Source of the DNA: Liolophura sinensis
Lineage: Eukaryota > Mollusca > Polyplacophora > Chitonida > Chitonidae
Reading direction: 5' to 3'
Assembly (NCBI RefSeq): GCF_032854445.1
Contig: NC_088307.1
Span: forward strand, 5,086,001 to 5,150,000
Length of the DNA: 64,000 nt
The position numbers and the translations under genes were made by a program. This document shows, one piece after another, positions 1 through 10,314 of the stretch. Positions within the stretch are counted from its first letter, which is position 1, and the number at the start of each line of letters is the position of its first letter. The notes below the pieces were generated by a model, which saw only the letters and a list, made by a program, of their open reading frames with translations, ran no database searches and was not told the origin of the DNA.

Positions 1-418
1 CTTTCCCTTGAAAGAAATTCACATGAGAAAAAGGGTTTTCATTTTGAATTAGAGGAGGAGACCAGAGCTCAAAAGTAGGCAGCGGAATTGAAACTGATTC
101 TTTCACAGTTACTATTGGTTTTAACGGTGAGAATATCCAAAGTAGAAGGCTAAAGGGATAGCTATAGACAGCTGTCTGCACCCTGCTACTTGCCCTTTTT
201 TGAACACACTGTGAGAAAAAAATACTTCTATTAATATACCGATAAAAACTTGAAAGTAGGAGCGGATTGGTCAGGTTACGATCAAAGAACACATTTTAAG
301 GACTGCAATACGAATTCAATAGCGACAAGAACAATGTTTAGTCAACATGGCCAAGGAGGGTCCCTAAGAATAAGTGATTTCAAACTCGTACAATATGATA
401 AATACTTAGTGCACTTAC

Positions 419-1108
419 TGACAGCAGAATTTCCCGTTGACTATCACCGTTCTCGCTGACTGCTGAATTTTGACCATCAACGACTGACATAAAATCCTGT
501 TCTTTACTACATGATGGATTATCTGTACTTTCCTTATAAGACGTTGATGTCGGTTCCGGATGGACATCTGCGCATTTGACGGCTGACACCGAATCTACCT
601 TCACGGGCTGAAGATCTACAAGTCTAAGGGCCAACGTTAAATTACTTAAATCTGCAGCTTGTGGTGAAGAATGCCCTTTACCGTCATCTGCCGCAACAAT
701 AGCACTGTCAGCCTCTTTCCCAGCGTTATTCTCACTGATAATGCCATCATTAGGTAAATTTATCCGAACATCCGATCCATCCTTGTTGCGATTCACCTGT
801 TCCTTTGGTATTTCACTTGAGTCTGCACCAGAGTTTCTGTCGCCATGTCTCTTCTTAGACTTACTTCTGTCGTCTCTCTCGACGGAATGTTTTACATGGG
901 CCTGTAACTCGGATACAAGGTGCGCGATGTAACAATGTATATTCTTCTTGCCATTGCCGATAGCTAACCTCGTAGACTGGATTAGCTGTTTAAAGTCTGA
1001 TGACTTTTTATAACTCTCATCACAGCTGTGGAATATTTCTTCTAGATATTTAATGAGTTCATTATATTCCTGGCGATCTGGTATAAATGGCCTCAAGAAG
1101 ACCAGGAA
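419..1108 (-). CDS. DAXX: DAXX-like N-terminal helical-bundle exon, copy A (intact)
   Basis: An open exon of 690 bp on the minus strand. It begins after a good acceptor (TGTTGCAG at 1116-1109) and ends at a perfect GTAAGT donor (418-413), phase 0 at both ends. The first ~70 residues form an amphipathic helical bundle like the DAXX N-terminal domain, with SSDFKQLIQSTR, NIHCYIAHLV and ELQAHVK motifs. A basic KSKKRH patch follows, then a long Ser/Asp-rich linker. The same exon recurs, broken, at 53136-53826 and 49402-50581. DAXX is a nuclear H3.3/H4 chaperone; assignment to it comes from the downstream exons and this helical pattern. The remaining exons of this copy, if any, lie left of the window. 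Confidence 0.72.
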
Positions 1109-1138
1109 CTGCAACACAGAAGATACATATACAAAAAT

Positions 1139-1346
1139 GAGTTCAAGTCCAGTTCATGCGGGCTTCCTCTCTGGCCGCAGGTGGGACGGTCTTCCTGCAA
1201 TCTGTGGATAGTTGTGGGTTTCCCCCGGAATCTGTCCCGGGGGAAACAGCCCGGGCCAATCCCACGACCATCCCCATGTTGCTGCAAAACCTTCCCACAT
1301 ACGACCGGAGAGGAAGCCAGCATGAACTGTGCTTGAATTCACAGCG
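1139..1346. repeat. Head-to-head SINE palindrome (copy A)
   Basis: Two 5'-part copies of the tRNA-derived SINE face each other: about 1139-1240 in plus orientation (AGTTCAAGTCCAGTTCATGC...) and about 1250-1346 as its reverse complement (...GAGGAAGCCAGCATGAAC). They join at a GGG-rich centre and can form a long imperfect hairpin of about 100 bp arms. This explains the overlapping ORFs on both strands here. It lies only 30 bp upstream of the DAXX-like exon acceptor. Confidence 0.85.
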
Positions 1347-3756
1347 AGTAACGAGAATGAGACGGAACACGAAGAACTAAAAGATTTGACCACCGAGAAC
1401 AGTGCAGTTAAATATTCAAATTGTAAAGTGGAATATTTTGGTATATACGTGTAAAGGGAGTTTATTTTTACCCAAAACTGCATTTTTGTGAAAGCTCTTG
1501 ATCTATAATATTTGTTGATACCATAACGGTGTCAGACGGTCGTTTGAGTGTCGTTGTCGGCTTATTGTGACAATCCCCAAAAGGCCCTATGTGATGTGAG
1601 GAGGAGGCTTGTCCAAGCGAGATGAGGACTGATTACGTAGTGCTCACTTTCACTGCATGCCTATTTATTTCACGTGGAAAATTTCTCTTTACATGTCGAA
1701 CCCGTTCAAATATTCGGTATACAGTGACTGCTTAAATCCACCAAAGAGTAGATACATCAGTCTCAGTAGCCTAAGTCATCTTTAAACAGAAACACGGCCA
1801 GTTAAACTTTTAAATCGACCGAATCGATACAAGGCCTGCTATGTGTTGCACGGAGTATGTTGAGTGGAACAAAATCGATGTGCTCGATTTAAAAGTTTAA
1901 ACAGCTGAATTACAGTTAAAACAGTTGGTTTACCAATGCTGGCGCCAACGTGTCGACACTTTGGTTGACTTGGGGAATCAGTGCATACCAAATATGTGGA
2001 TGGGTTCGAGCTGTATAGGCCAGTGAATAGATAAGCAGTGAACCCAAGCCTTACGTAAGGAATCTTCAGCTAGCTTGATTCACAAATTCATTGTCCAAAC
2101 CTGGGATTGAACCCGCATCTCCCGTGTTCTAGCGAATAGAATCCGATGAAAATGACACTGACGACCTGATTGTAACGAATCTTTGCAATTTGAATAAATT
2201 TTCACTGACAAGATATTCAGCTATTTGAAGAATAAGCTTCATTAATAATATTATTAATATTAAAATAAGACTTTACCTGAGATTTTGGCACTAAATCAAT
2301 CAGAGCAAATCGAATCGAATTTTTGCTATAGCTTTCGAATAGCCGAAATAATTAACATCAACAACATAACAACTTTCTCTGTGCAAGTGTTACCGTTCAA
2401 CATCAGTAATATACTTTGTAAACTTTTTAGAGCGGATAGCCTAAGTATGTTTTTTTCAAAATTTACAATTATTTCAACACTATAACTAGTGAAGCACAAG
2501 CCTGATATTTTCTGAAAGGCAATAATTCGAAATATTCTTGGTAATTAGAGAAAATTATGTTTGATTTGGCTAGGGAATATGGATTTGTTTTTGACACGAT
2601 GTAAAATTTAAAATGGTTTTATAACCGCAAGTATTTTAAGTATTTCATTTCCATGTGATAAATACAGCTGTACAACATATCACTGCTTGGTGATCTTTAC
2701 GACTGCATCATTGGTGCTTCCAAATTTACATGCAGAACATACCTCAACCAGGAGTACAGCAGACATTATGGTCGATTGTCAACTCACGCCTGTTCACGGG
2801 TCTTTGATGCTCCACATATCTACAAGACGATATTTGGCGGCACGTTCAGCAAGGAAATAACCTGAAGGAGATGCATGTATAAATAACTCAATATATTCAG
2901 GGCATATCAAGTCATCTAGCATCGCAAAGCTTCCGGGGCCTAAGCAGCCCAGGGCTTTCGCTTTTTGAGCTGGGATAGCCGACCGATGGCCGTATCATCG
3001 ACTGTACAAGACTTAAACTTTTACCTTAACGTGCATTTCACAGTAATAAATACACAAACCCGCTACATACAGTTTGTTCACGTAACGGTACACAAAGGTG
3101 TATGTGCAAACACTATCACACTGTAACCTACATAACAAGCAGACAGGAAGACTCATGGTAGGCTACGGAATCTCAGGCCGAGATATTTTCAGCCTCACCT
3201 CCTATGTGCTCAGCAGGCCTACTTTGAATCGTTTTCGTTTTGCGTTTCCTCCTTTACCCCTTCCTCTGGCCTTCCAGTTGTTTTGTAAGTTCAGTTCAAG
3301 TTTCACTCAGTATCTTTGAGTTTCACTCCAATATATATGTAATTGACTAAAACTGCAATTTGCAGACACACCCTTCCGCTTGCGAGTAAATCTGGTAAAC
3401 AAGTGCTACATTTCTTACGAGCTGTACGTCACAGTTTACGCTGTTTATGTGCTCATAAAACAATGACGTAACTAGTACAGACACATACTTTCTATCTCAA
3501 GCTGTTAAAAGTGAGTAATGTCAATAACAGCACCGTCTTAAATCCACAACAGTCACTGGTAGTAGGCCTACATTGTATTTGATCATGTACCACAAACAAA
3601 AGTCCTGCAGATAAGCTCGCATCCTTTATTTGAAGTTTTCAAACTCTATTTTTTTTTTATCCCAGACACTTCTGCACACCTTCATGAGTTCATTTTAGGC
3701 ATGTACCAGGCTACAATATAACTCTTCTGCGAGGAGAAGGAACAAAATACCAGAAA
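1347..3756. other. Non-coding DAXX 5' intron/upstream region, copy A
   Basis: No supportable ORF. An AT-rich stretch with a tRNA-like B-box (GGGTTCAATCCCAGG on the minus strand, about 2099-2122), the trace of a SINE. At about 2729-2755 (minus) there is a short ATG-led stretch, MSAVLLVE, followed by a GTATGT donor in phase 0. It could be a first coding exon for the N-terminal DAXX-like exon, but it is too short to judge. The same stretch is preserved in copy B at about 55425-55450. Confidence 0.4.
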
Positions 3757-3955
3757 ATGTGCCATGGCACGTGGCACAAAATATCATTTGAAACATGACA
3801 CAAAATATCCCATGACATATTACAGAAATTTATACCCCATGACACATGGCACAAATTATTCCATGGCGCGTGACACAAATATCCCATGGGACATGACACA
3901 AAATAATACATGACATGTGACACAAGATATAACATGACACATGACACAGTCAGAC
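3757..3955. repeat. Degenerate tandem repeat, CCCATGACACATGGCACAAA type (copy A)
   Basis: About seven irregular units built on CATGACACAAAATAT-CC with variants, period about 25-30 bp. The minus-strand ORF across it is a by-product of the repeat. Present also at 56457-56655 in copy B. Confidence 0.8.
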
Positions 3956-3999
3956 GCACCGAGGTGCCTGATTGCGTCACTAGACCCACAAACAAACAT

Positions 4000-4080
4000 A
4001 GTAGTATACACACTATAGGTTCTGGCGCACGCCCCCTTGGGGCCCTCCCCATAACAAAATAGAGGCCCCACCCCCCTTTC
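4000..4080 (+). repeat. Polinton left terminal inverted repeat
   Basis: Starts AGTAGTATACACACTATA, then GGTTCTGGCGCACGCCCCCT, then TTGGGGCCCTCCCCATAACA and AAATAGAGGCCCCACCCCC. The outer and inner parts are mirrored at the right end. The middle GGTTCTGGC block is absent there but present in the internal copy at 4971-5057. Confidence 0.9.
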
Positions 4081-4436
4081 CCTGCTTCCCCATAACCACC
4101 CCCCCCCCCCCCCCCCGCCCTTAGGCGCCTCCCCAGCCAAGGCATACATGCTTATTTACAAGTCTCGCCTACACACACACACATTGATATGAGGCGACCT
4201 AGTTGGCATTTAATACATAAGGATTATAGTCTATATATAGGCTGGCTGTATTGCACAACAGGGTGATTCAGATGATTTTCTCCCCACTATAGGGCTTAAA
4301 CCAAGGATTTTTATAAAAAATAAATGTGACAGCCTTTTTCAGCGTGTCTTGTTTAATAAGATCCAGTATTTTTAGGAGAATTAGAAATATTTTGTTTATG
4401 CGAAATAGTCTTTCCAATTTAGCCTATGTTTAGTGG

Positions 4437-4690
4437 GTCGTGGGATATAGCTCAGTGGGCTGACAGAGGTGGGAAAGCGCTGTGTGTAAGGGGCGTATTC
4501 ATGTACTGCATGTATAAGGGGATGTTTGCTAGCTCAAATCCGGATTTGGTCTCCTGTATATGTAGTATATGAATGCGTTACCTGCATATGGCGCCGGGCT
4601 CTACGCACTTCTAAGGAATCTCTGCAACTTTCGACAGTTTCGGGGGCAGAGAGATCTTACCAAGGGGTGTTGCAGATGGCCCAAAGGTAG
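4437..4690 (+). repeat. tRNA-derived SINE-like repeat inside the Polinton
   Basis: The start GGGATATAGCTCAGTGGGCT has a good Pol III A-box (TAGCTCAGTGG). About 90 bp on, GCTCAAATCCGG resembles a weak B-box. It is non-coding and lies in the gene-free left end of the element, so it probably inserted into it or was acquired as a passenger. Confidence 0.5.
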
Positions 4691-4705
4691 TGGGATGTGT
4701 CAGCC

Positions 4706-4780
4706 CCAATTAACCCCCCTAACGGCGGGTCGCTAGCGCAAAAAATCCGGAGCCCGCCGTTAGGGTGGTGATTAATTGGT
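4706..4780. repeat. Perfect-looking hairpin, CCCCTAACGGCGGG arms
   Basis: Left arm CCAATTAACCCCCCTAACGG plus CGGG (4706-4729) pairs with the right arm CCCGCCGTTAGGGTGGTGAT plus TAATTGG (4754-4780), with a loop of about 24 bases. The arms match almost fully apart from a few inserted bases. It abuts the first 210-bp repeat at 4764. Role unknown. Confidence 0.75.
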
Positions 4781-4970
4781 AAAAGGCTGAGCTATAAACC
4801 AGGCCTTTTTTTTGGACCATGGGTTCGAACCCCACACTGGGCAGAATTTTTTTTTACCCCAAATCCAGCCAAAGGGGGTATTTTTGACGGGTAAAATTTT
4901 GAATCAACAGCCCACAGACCAGTACACTGTTTCAAAGTGTATCAATATTATATGTAGGCCTATGTATACT
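4764..4970 (+). repeat. Polinton left-end direct repeat, unit 1
   Basis: About 207 bp, repeated at 5208-5454. It contains GAGCTATAAACCAGGCC and a consensus Pol III B-box within ATGGGTTCGAACCCCACAC, so it is probably tRNA-derived. It runs directly into the internal TIR-like copy at 4971. Confidence 0.8.
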
Positions 4971-5057
4971 AGTAGTATAGGGAAGGAGGGTTCTGGCACA
5001 CCATCCCCCTGGGGCCCTCCCCAGAACAAAATAGAGGCCCCAGCCCCAGCCGAGGGT
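4971..5057 (+). repeat. Internal copy of the Polinton terminal repeat
   Basis: AGTAGTATAGGGAAGGAGGG then TTCTGGCACACCATCCCCCT, GGGGCCCTCCCCAGAACAAA and ATAGAGGCCCCAGCCCCAG match the outer left TIR in the same orientation, 971 bp inside it. It starts with the same AGTAGTATA. It suggests either a nested element end or a tandem duplication of the left end. Confidence 0.8.
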
Positions 5058-5207
5058 CTGATGGCTATCGAAATTTCTTATTAGGTATACAGCGAATACA
5101 ATGAATAATCATGGGATCTCCCACGATGGAAACGACCAGCCTATTTGGGCGAAGTTAGTCGGCACGGTGCAAGACTTGCGAGGCTACAAAGAAGTCACCC
5201 ACAGCAT

Positions 5208-5454
5208 AGGTGGTGGTTAATTGGTAACAGGTTGAGCTATAAACCAGGCCTTTTGCTTTTTTGGACCATGGGTTCGAACCCCACACCGGGCAGAATTTTT
5301 TTTTACCCCCGCGCACCAGGCTAGCCAAACATCCGTCCAGTTGGACGGGCAATCCAGCTAAAGGGGGTATTTTTGATGGGTAAAATTTTGAATCAGCAGC
5401 CCACAGACCAGTACACTGTTTCAAAGTGTATTAATATTATATGTATGTATACTA
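5208..5454 (+). repeat. Polinton left-end direct repeat, unit 2
   Basis: Matches 4764-4970 and includes the same B-box GGTTCGAACCCC. It carries an extra block of about 40 bp around CATCCGTCCAGTTGGACGGG, itself a small palindrome. It is not followed by a TIR copy. Confidence 0.8.
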
Positions 5455-5662
5455 GATTGTGAATATTTTTCTAACATGTATGTTTACAAAGTGTATTGAT
5501 ATATGTATTCAGATGACAGAAATGATGTTTGACATGCACTACTGTGCCCAGAGTTAATTTCTCGACATAGATAGTACATGTATTTGAATTGTTTGTATTT
5601 TACAAAGTTTATTTCCACCTACTGTGACTTAGGTGCTCAAAACATATGGTGCCACTACTCTT

Positions 5663-6460
5663 TTAGTGAGTGACAGTCACAGATTCAGTGGTGATAATTT
5701 TGCCTGTTCTCAGAGCGATGTATACTGTATTCTGATTTGGGTTCCGCTGCATGTGAAGTAGTGTAACAAGTTCCCCCCGGGCACCTCCCCAGAACATCAT
5801 TCGGAAAGAGCGTTTTTTCCGCTCTTGCCGAGCTAGTTTTCGGCCGCGATGTATAAGCTGTTTTTTCGTGCTTTCATCGATCTCTACGGCGTTGAATGCC
5901 TTACGAGACTTAGCGCGTATCTCCTGCTTCAGATCAGAGTAGTTCTTGAGCTCCTGAACGACTTGCTTGAACTCTACGTCCGAAATAACACCATCAGATA
6001 ATGCCGTAGATACCTGCGCACGGATGCTGTTAAGTTTAGCCTCAGCCAACAGCCGTATATCGTTATGTTTCTTGGCCTTTGCGTGAAGTCGGCGGCTAAC
6101 GAATTTTCCGGCGATATTTAAGACACCGCAAGCTAGGGCCGCAGCTTCCATGGCCAAGACAGCAGGGGCTGCAATTATTGTTGTGAGTAGTCCCACGCCT
6201 GCAACCTCTAGTCCCAAACCGGCCGTAAGCATGGCCGAATCAAGGGCCTCGGCGGCTAAGACACCGCGCCGGTACTTTTTGTACAGGGCCCGGCGGAGGT
6301 CTCGCTCAGATTCAAGCTGCCTCTGTATTTCGCTGATATACTGCAGGCGATGGGCGTGCGCCACGCCCTCCGGGGGGTTTTCAACCATCGGCGCGGTCGG
6401 GGTCAAGGGATGGTCATCCGTCGGCTCTTTATCCGTGATTGCTGGGTACAGTCGTCCCAT
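5663..6460 (-). CDS. Polinton conserved membrane protein, unknown role
   Basis: An intact ORF of 265 residues. I use the ATG at 6460 (MGRLYPAITD); an upstream non-ATG extension is possible. It has a hydrophilic N-terminus, a charged coiled segment ending YKKYRRG, then two adjacent hydrophobic stretches (about residues 80-120: GLEVAGVGLLTTIIAAPAV and MEAAALACGVLNIAG). A basic, helical C-terminal half follows, with KFVSRRLHAKAKKHND. I recognise the pattern as a protein found in Polintons of cnidarians and molluscs, without an assigned function. A role in virion or membrane interaction is only a guess. It is one of the few genes here without a lesion. Confidence 0.75.
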   Translation of the reverse strand: MGRLYPAITDKEPTDDHPLTPTAPMVENPPEGVAHAHRLQYISEIQRQLESERDLRRALYKKYRRGVLAAEALDSAMLTAGLGLEVAGVGLLTTIIAAPAVLAMEAAALACGVLNIAGKFVSRRLHAKAKKHNDIRLLAEAKLNSIRAQVSTALSDGVISDVEFKQVVQELKNYSDLKQEIRAKSRKAFNAVEIDESTKKQLIHRGRKLARQERKKRSFRMMFWGGARGELVTLLHMQRNPNQNTVYIALRTGKIITTESVTVTH

Positions 6461-6582
6461 ATTGTCCGTCCTACGAATCAACAACGTCGGGTAAGCTCTA
6501 AATCATCATCGGGAATACTAACACGAAAGCTATAAGTTTTATACCGGACTCTAAATAGATGTAATCGAGTTTGGCATCGTCC

Positions 6583-7324
6583 CTACAAGACCCGTATATC
6601 CTCGAGAGAGCTCCTGATGACTGGGTCGCCCTGGCCGGTAATTTTGATCATAAGTCTGAGCTCCTTTCCATTGTGCTCTGCAGGCCACTTTAGTCTCACA
6701 CCGTAATCAAGGAGGCACGGCGCTGATGAGGCCGCGCCAAGTATGATGTTGAAGATAAGTATAGATCCAGGGTTTATTTCTATCATGGACAAAGATATAC
6801 TTGTTTGCCCTTTAAGAAGTGCGGAATCTACACCTTCGCCGCAGATAGTGCTAAGCCACCTCTTACACCCTTAGCTAGATAACACTTGCTGACCGGTACC
6901 CACGAAACGAAAGAGGTTCCGGAGTGAAAACATTTTTCACCCTAGTTATATCGGCCTGGACCGTCATCGGGTCACCTTCACATCTACAAACCATTCGGGG
7001 TCTCGAGCTCTGGGCAAGAACAAAGCGGTCTTCAAAGCGAATTAATGAGATTTTTGTTCTTCAATCACCTCAGAAGGCGACCTGCGCTCTTGCTCTACAG
7101 AGGATGAGACATCTTGAAGGGAAGCAAACGTGGCAGGTTCTGCTTGCCCCCCCCCACCCCCCCCCCCCCCCCCCCCGTAATCTTTTTGCGGCTGTAATTG
7201 CCACTTTGAAACTGGAATGCGTAGATTTTACCTTCCTGGCCTTGAAGTTCGAACTCGACACATCTGCCAAGTCGCTTAAAGACAGGCACGCAGACCTGGG
7301 ACCGGCTACGTCCACCATACTCAT
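6583..7324 (-). pseudogene. Polinton gene of unknown function, degraded
   Basis: Starts at an ATG overlapping the stop of the upstream gene (ATGA at 7324-7321), begins MSMVDVAGPRSACL, and is soon frameshifted (a second frame at 7095-7289 reads CVEFELQGQEGKIYAF). A C-run at 7146-7176 interrupts it. Readable pieces then resume: one with MTVQADITRV and VFTPEPLSFRGY (about 6865-6975), and the tail 6583-6830 with EINPGSILIFNIILGAASSA. The family is unknown to me; position and the ATGA junction indicate a co-expressed virion or accessory gene. Confidence 0.55.
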
Positions 7325-7981
7325 TGTATTTCTAGGGTAGCACTGAGGCACTCTACATTAATATACTTGCCGTTTTTGTCTAATCGCCACGGTCAAGTGC
7401 GTTATATAGTCGGCGCGCAAGGCTTTGTACTGTGGGTTGGGAAATGAAACCGTCTTCCCGCAGTTTATCCCTTCACCAGTCACGGCGATGGCCTGAAGTA
7501 GTGTTGAACCGCCACCGAAAGCGGAGGTTATTCTCACGTTTTCAGAGGTGCTCAGTTCATCCAAATGCACGAAGACTTCTTTGTGTGTGACCAAGTTAGG
7601 TAGATTTTCACCCTCCATAGTCCCCCCTTTGGGCACAATCCCGTCTGAGAACCCTAAGATAGGGGGCAAGCTCTTGGAGTATTATAAAAGGTATTTCTAG
7701 GGAGGGTAAGGGACTAAGCGGCCCGTGGTTTCATTCAATCCCAGAAAAATCCCATGCGGGCGGAATATGTCCTTGTCCAGCGTACAGACATTGTAGTAGC
7801 CCGTCGGCACTTCAACACGTTTGCTCTCAAGCCAAAAGCCCACTCCGGTGGAGATATTCACCCAGGCTGGGTAGAATGTTATCTCGCGAAGGGCGGTTTT
7901 AAGGCGGCCGTCGAGGTTGTTAAGGGCATGAGGCAGCGTGTGCTGTGCCCCATTTAGAATGTCAGACAATGTGATGAACAT
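7321..7981 (-). pseudogene. Putative minor virion protein of the Polinton, broken
   Basis: Starts MFITLSDILNGAQ at the ATG at 7981, ten bases from the start of the divergent gene at 7992. The first segment contains ALREITFYPAWVNIS and VEVPTGYYNV, the layout of short minor capsid-type proteins of Polintons (N-terminal MFITL, then a Trp-rich strand and a GYY motif). Two in-frame stops lie just after 7697. The frame continues from about 7669 with KEVFVHLDELSTSEN, and a shift near 7383 separates the last ~20 residues. Function is inferred only from family resemblance and location. Confidence 0.55.
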
Positions 7982-7991
7982 TTTAGCCACG

Positions 7992-9300
7992 ATGAACAGC
8001 GAGGCTTACAGGTTCAATAGAGAGGCCACTTACAAGGCCGGAGCATTTCATAGTATCCAAACCCACGCAGAGAAGCTCACGCGATTTGACATCTACATCG
8101 ATGAAAAGAAGGCCTTTCCAGTCCAGTTCACAGATGTGTTGGCCAAGTACCGGCTGCCAAAGATAACCAGCAATGACATTGTTTGGGCCTGGAACACCAA
8201 TCCTATGCAATTCTGGCAGAACCAAGTGAACTTCGCGGTCTGGTGCGCAACCACGGGCTGTGGCGTCTCTGCAAAAGACCATCTTCTCGCCCCCGACCAA
8301 CGAATAAGGGCCCTGTACAGGTTCCATGTGTATTATCAAGTTAGGCGGGTCTTAGAAGAGATCCAGGCCCCCCTGTCGCAAGACAGAGCTTGGGCGACAT
8401 TCGAAAACCCCTACGACAAGAGGGCCTATGAGAGGATTTGTAGGCAGTTCCGCGTAGATACACACACAGACTGGAGGTGCAGTGGGGTGAATCACGGCCT
8501 CGGAGTGGCATATTACTATGTCACGAGAACGGGCTAGAGCCCCACTGGCGATGGGACCTTCGATCCGAGCAGGATGTCGTTCTCTAGAAAGCCTACAGCG
8601 CTCCACGTCGACTACATCGAGCAGGACGCCGAGGAGGCTTGGGCGGCGTTCATTGTCGACACATCCCAAGGATTCACGCAGCCGGGCGTAGAGCGCCTAA
8701 ACAATTCCATCCGGACATACGTGTGGGCTATTCTAGGCGCCCAAGCGCAAACAAGAGCGCGTATTCTAGGCACGGGCACAGCCTTCGACGCACAAAAAAC
8801 AGTTTGCCGCGAACGTTGAAGACGCTATTTCCTCTCCGATCGACCTTCCGTCTGCTATCAAACGCTACCAGGACGTGCTACAGTATGCCGGGAGCGCTGT
8901 AGACTTTGTGTATGGCATAGGCCTATATGTGGCCCCCAGCGACATGCTTCTGCAGATCGGCCATGTGGCGAACTACAACAACAAAATTGTCGTGGCCACA
9001 GAGGACCAGAAGCTAGGCGCCAATGAGGGTGTAAACGCTAAAGTGCCGCCCACTTTGCACAAGCGCGGACCTTCCCACGGGATCGTTGAGCCACAAGAAA
9101 GCGTCCCATCACCCACCGCGCGCGTTCAGCATGTTGCTGCCGCCGGAGGCAAACAAGGACCCCTATTTCCAAAGCAAAAGAATCACGATGCGGAGAAGAC
9201 AGCCATCGTCGTCGCTGGGGTTGGTATCGGCTTACTGCTGCTGTGGACTATGGGGTCAAATACGTGCGTTAAATACTTGCGAACAGCCACGAGCATTAGG
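7992..9300 (+). pseudogene. Polinton structural protein with C-terminal membrane anchor, broken
   Basis: A long gene, about 430 residues, beginning MNSEAYRFNREATYKAGAF. Conserved blocks include ITSNDIVWAWNTNPMQFW, RLNNSIRTYVWAILGAQAQT, and YGIGLYVAPSDMLLQIG. It ends in a hydrophobic segment, AIVVAGVGIGLLLLW, at about 9205-9245. There is an in-frame TAG at 8535-8537 and a +1 shift in the A-run at 8794-8799. The end overlaps the convergent gene at 9183. It belongs to a family common in invertebrate Polintons; a penton or other minor virion role is possible but unproven. No stop was found at the expected place just after the anchor, so the 3' end is approximate. Confidence 0.65.
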
Positions 9301-10068
9301 CCACCTACTGCGACGACTAGAGCCCAGACATTATCGGCCAGCCACCCAGCCGCTTTCCCAAGAAGGTTCAGCAGCCAGGACACGATTCTGCCAATAATAC
9401 CCGGAATCGCAGCGGCAGCCTTCCCAGCCAGCTTGCCAAGGGGGCGCCCCAGGGACTTGAGATGCTTTTTCACCCATTCTTTAAGACCACGCCCGTCGGA
9501 TGGAGGTGGTGTTGGCTGGATGCCCCCGCCGGACCCGCCAGTCAGCCCCAACTTTATCGCTAGCCCCAGTGTCGAGATCGCCATCCCAATTGCCATGAGA
9601 ATGGAGACCACGGTTATTCCCTGCTCCCGGAAGAGGGTGCGGACGCGCTCGGCCAGACTGGTATCCTTGTGTAGGATGCGATCGACCGTCTCCTTGATGC
9701 GGCGTATTTGCGTGCGCAGGGCTTCGGCCGTTAAAGAGGCTGCTTCGAGCCGGGCCACCCTCTCGTCCTCGAGATTCCTTATCCGGTCTGCGATCCGACG
9801 CCGGGAGAATTCATCAGTGGCCTCCTCCAACTTCTGTTTTTGTTTTGCGATGTCCTTATCGAGACTTGACAGCTTAGCGAGGTTATTCGCGTGTTCGCCC
9901 TCCGAGGTCTGCAGTGCCTTGTCAAGCCCCAGAAGTTCTCTGGGGAAGAGGAGGGTCGTTTATCGTTTCAAGAGCCCGCCCGACCTCACTATCCGTCAAG
10001 CTTGTTTCCAGTGTGTGGACAGCATCAGCGGCCTTTTTCGCTGGTTGGCTTAAATCCTCCAGCTCCAT
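9183..10068 (-). pseudogene. Polinton coiled-coil/membrane protein, frameshifted
   Basis: Begins MELEDLSQPAKKAADAVHTL at the ATG at 10068. A frameshift near 9935-9950 (a stop follows at 9922-9924) separates it from the long ORF ending at 9183. That ORF has a coiled coil (EFSRRRIADRIRNLEDERVA), a block LAERVRTLFREQGITVVSI, a membrane segment (MAIGMAISTLGLAI), a Gly/Pro linker, and an amphipathic Gly/Ala helix with GKLAGKAAAAIPGIIGRIV. This architecture is widespread in Polintons/adintoviruses; function unknown. The C-terminal helical region resembles membrane-active virion proteins in composition only. It overlaps the convergent gene's end by about 100 bp. Confidence 0.7.
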
Positions 10069-10314
10069 GGTATCTGCCTCGCCGGCCGCTGCACCGAGTT
10101 CTGAACTCGCTGTCTAGAGGGCTGCGACTGCTGCCGGATGTAACGATGTCTGTTCTTTTCTTTTCCAGTCTATAAAGCCCAGCCTCCCTTCCCCCTAACA
10201 ATATTAACCCCTCCTTTTTGGGCGACCGTTGAGAGGGCTAGCGGTTCACCTGTTCGTTTGTTGATGATGTCCAGTGTGGGGTGGGCCACGAGTCACAGAC
10301 GCCCTTGGACAACC

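Noticed and set aside
1093-1483. Overlapping short ORFs on both strands
   Set aside because: They lie in the head-to-head SINE palindrome and have no protein-like conservation.
3711-4149. Two long minus-strand ORFs with Gly- and Val/Ser-rich sequence
   Set aside because: They read through the degenerate CATGACACAAA repeat, the Polinton TIR and a poly-C run; low-complexity by-products.
4812-5424. ORFs of about 90 residues in the Polinton left end
   Set aside because: They run through the duplicated B-box repeat and TIR-like copy on both strands; no conserved protein.
8875-10053. A 392-residue plus-strand ORF
   Set aside because: Only the first ~140 residues belong to the structural gene; the rest is antisense to the minus-strand membrane protein gene (9183-10068).
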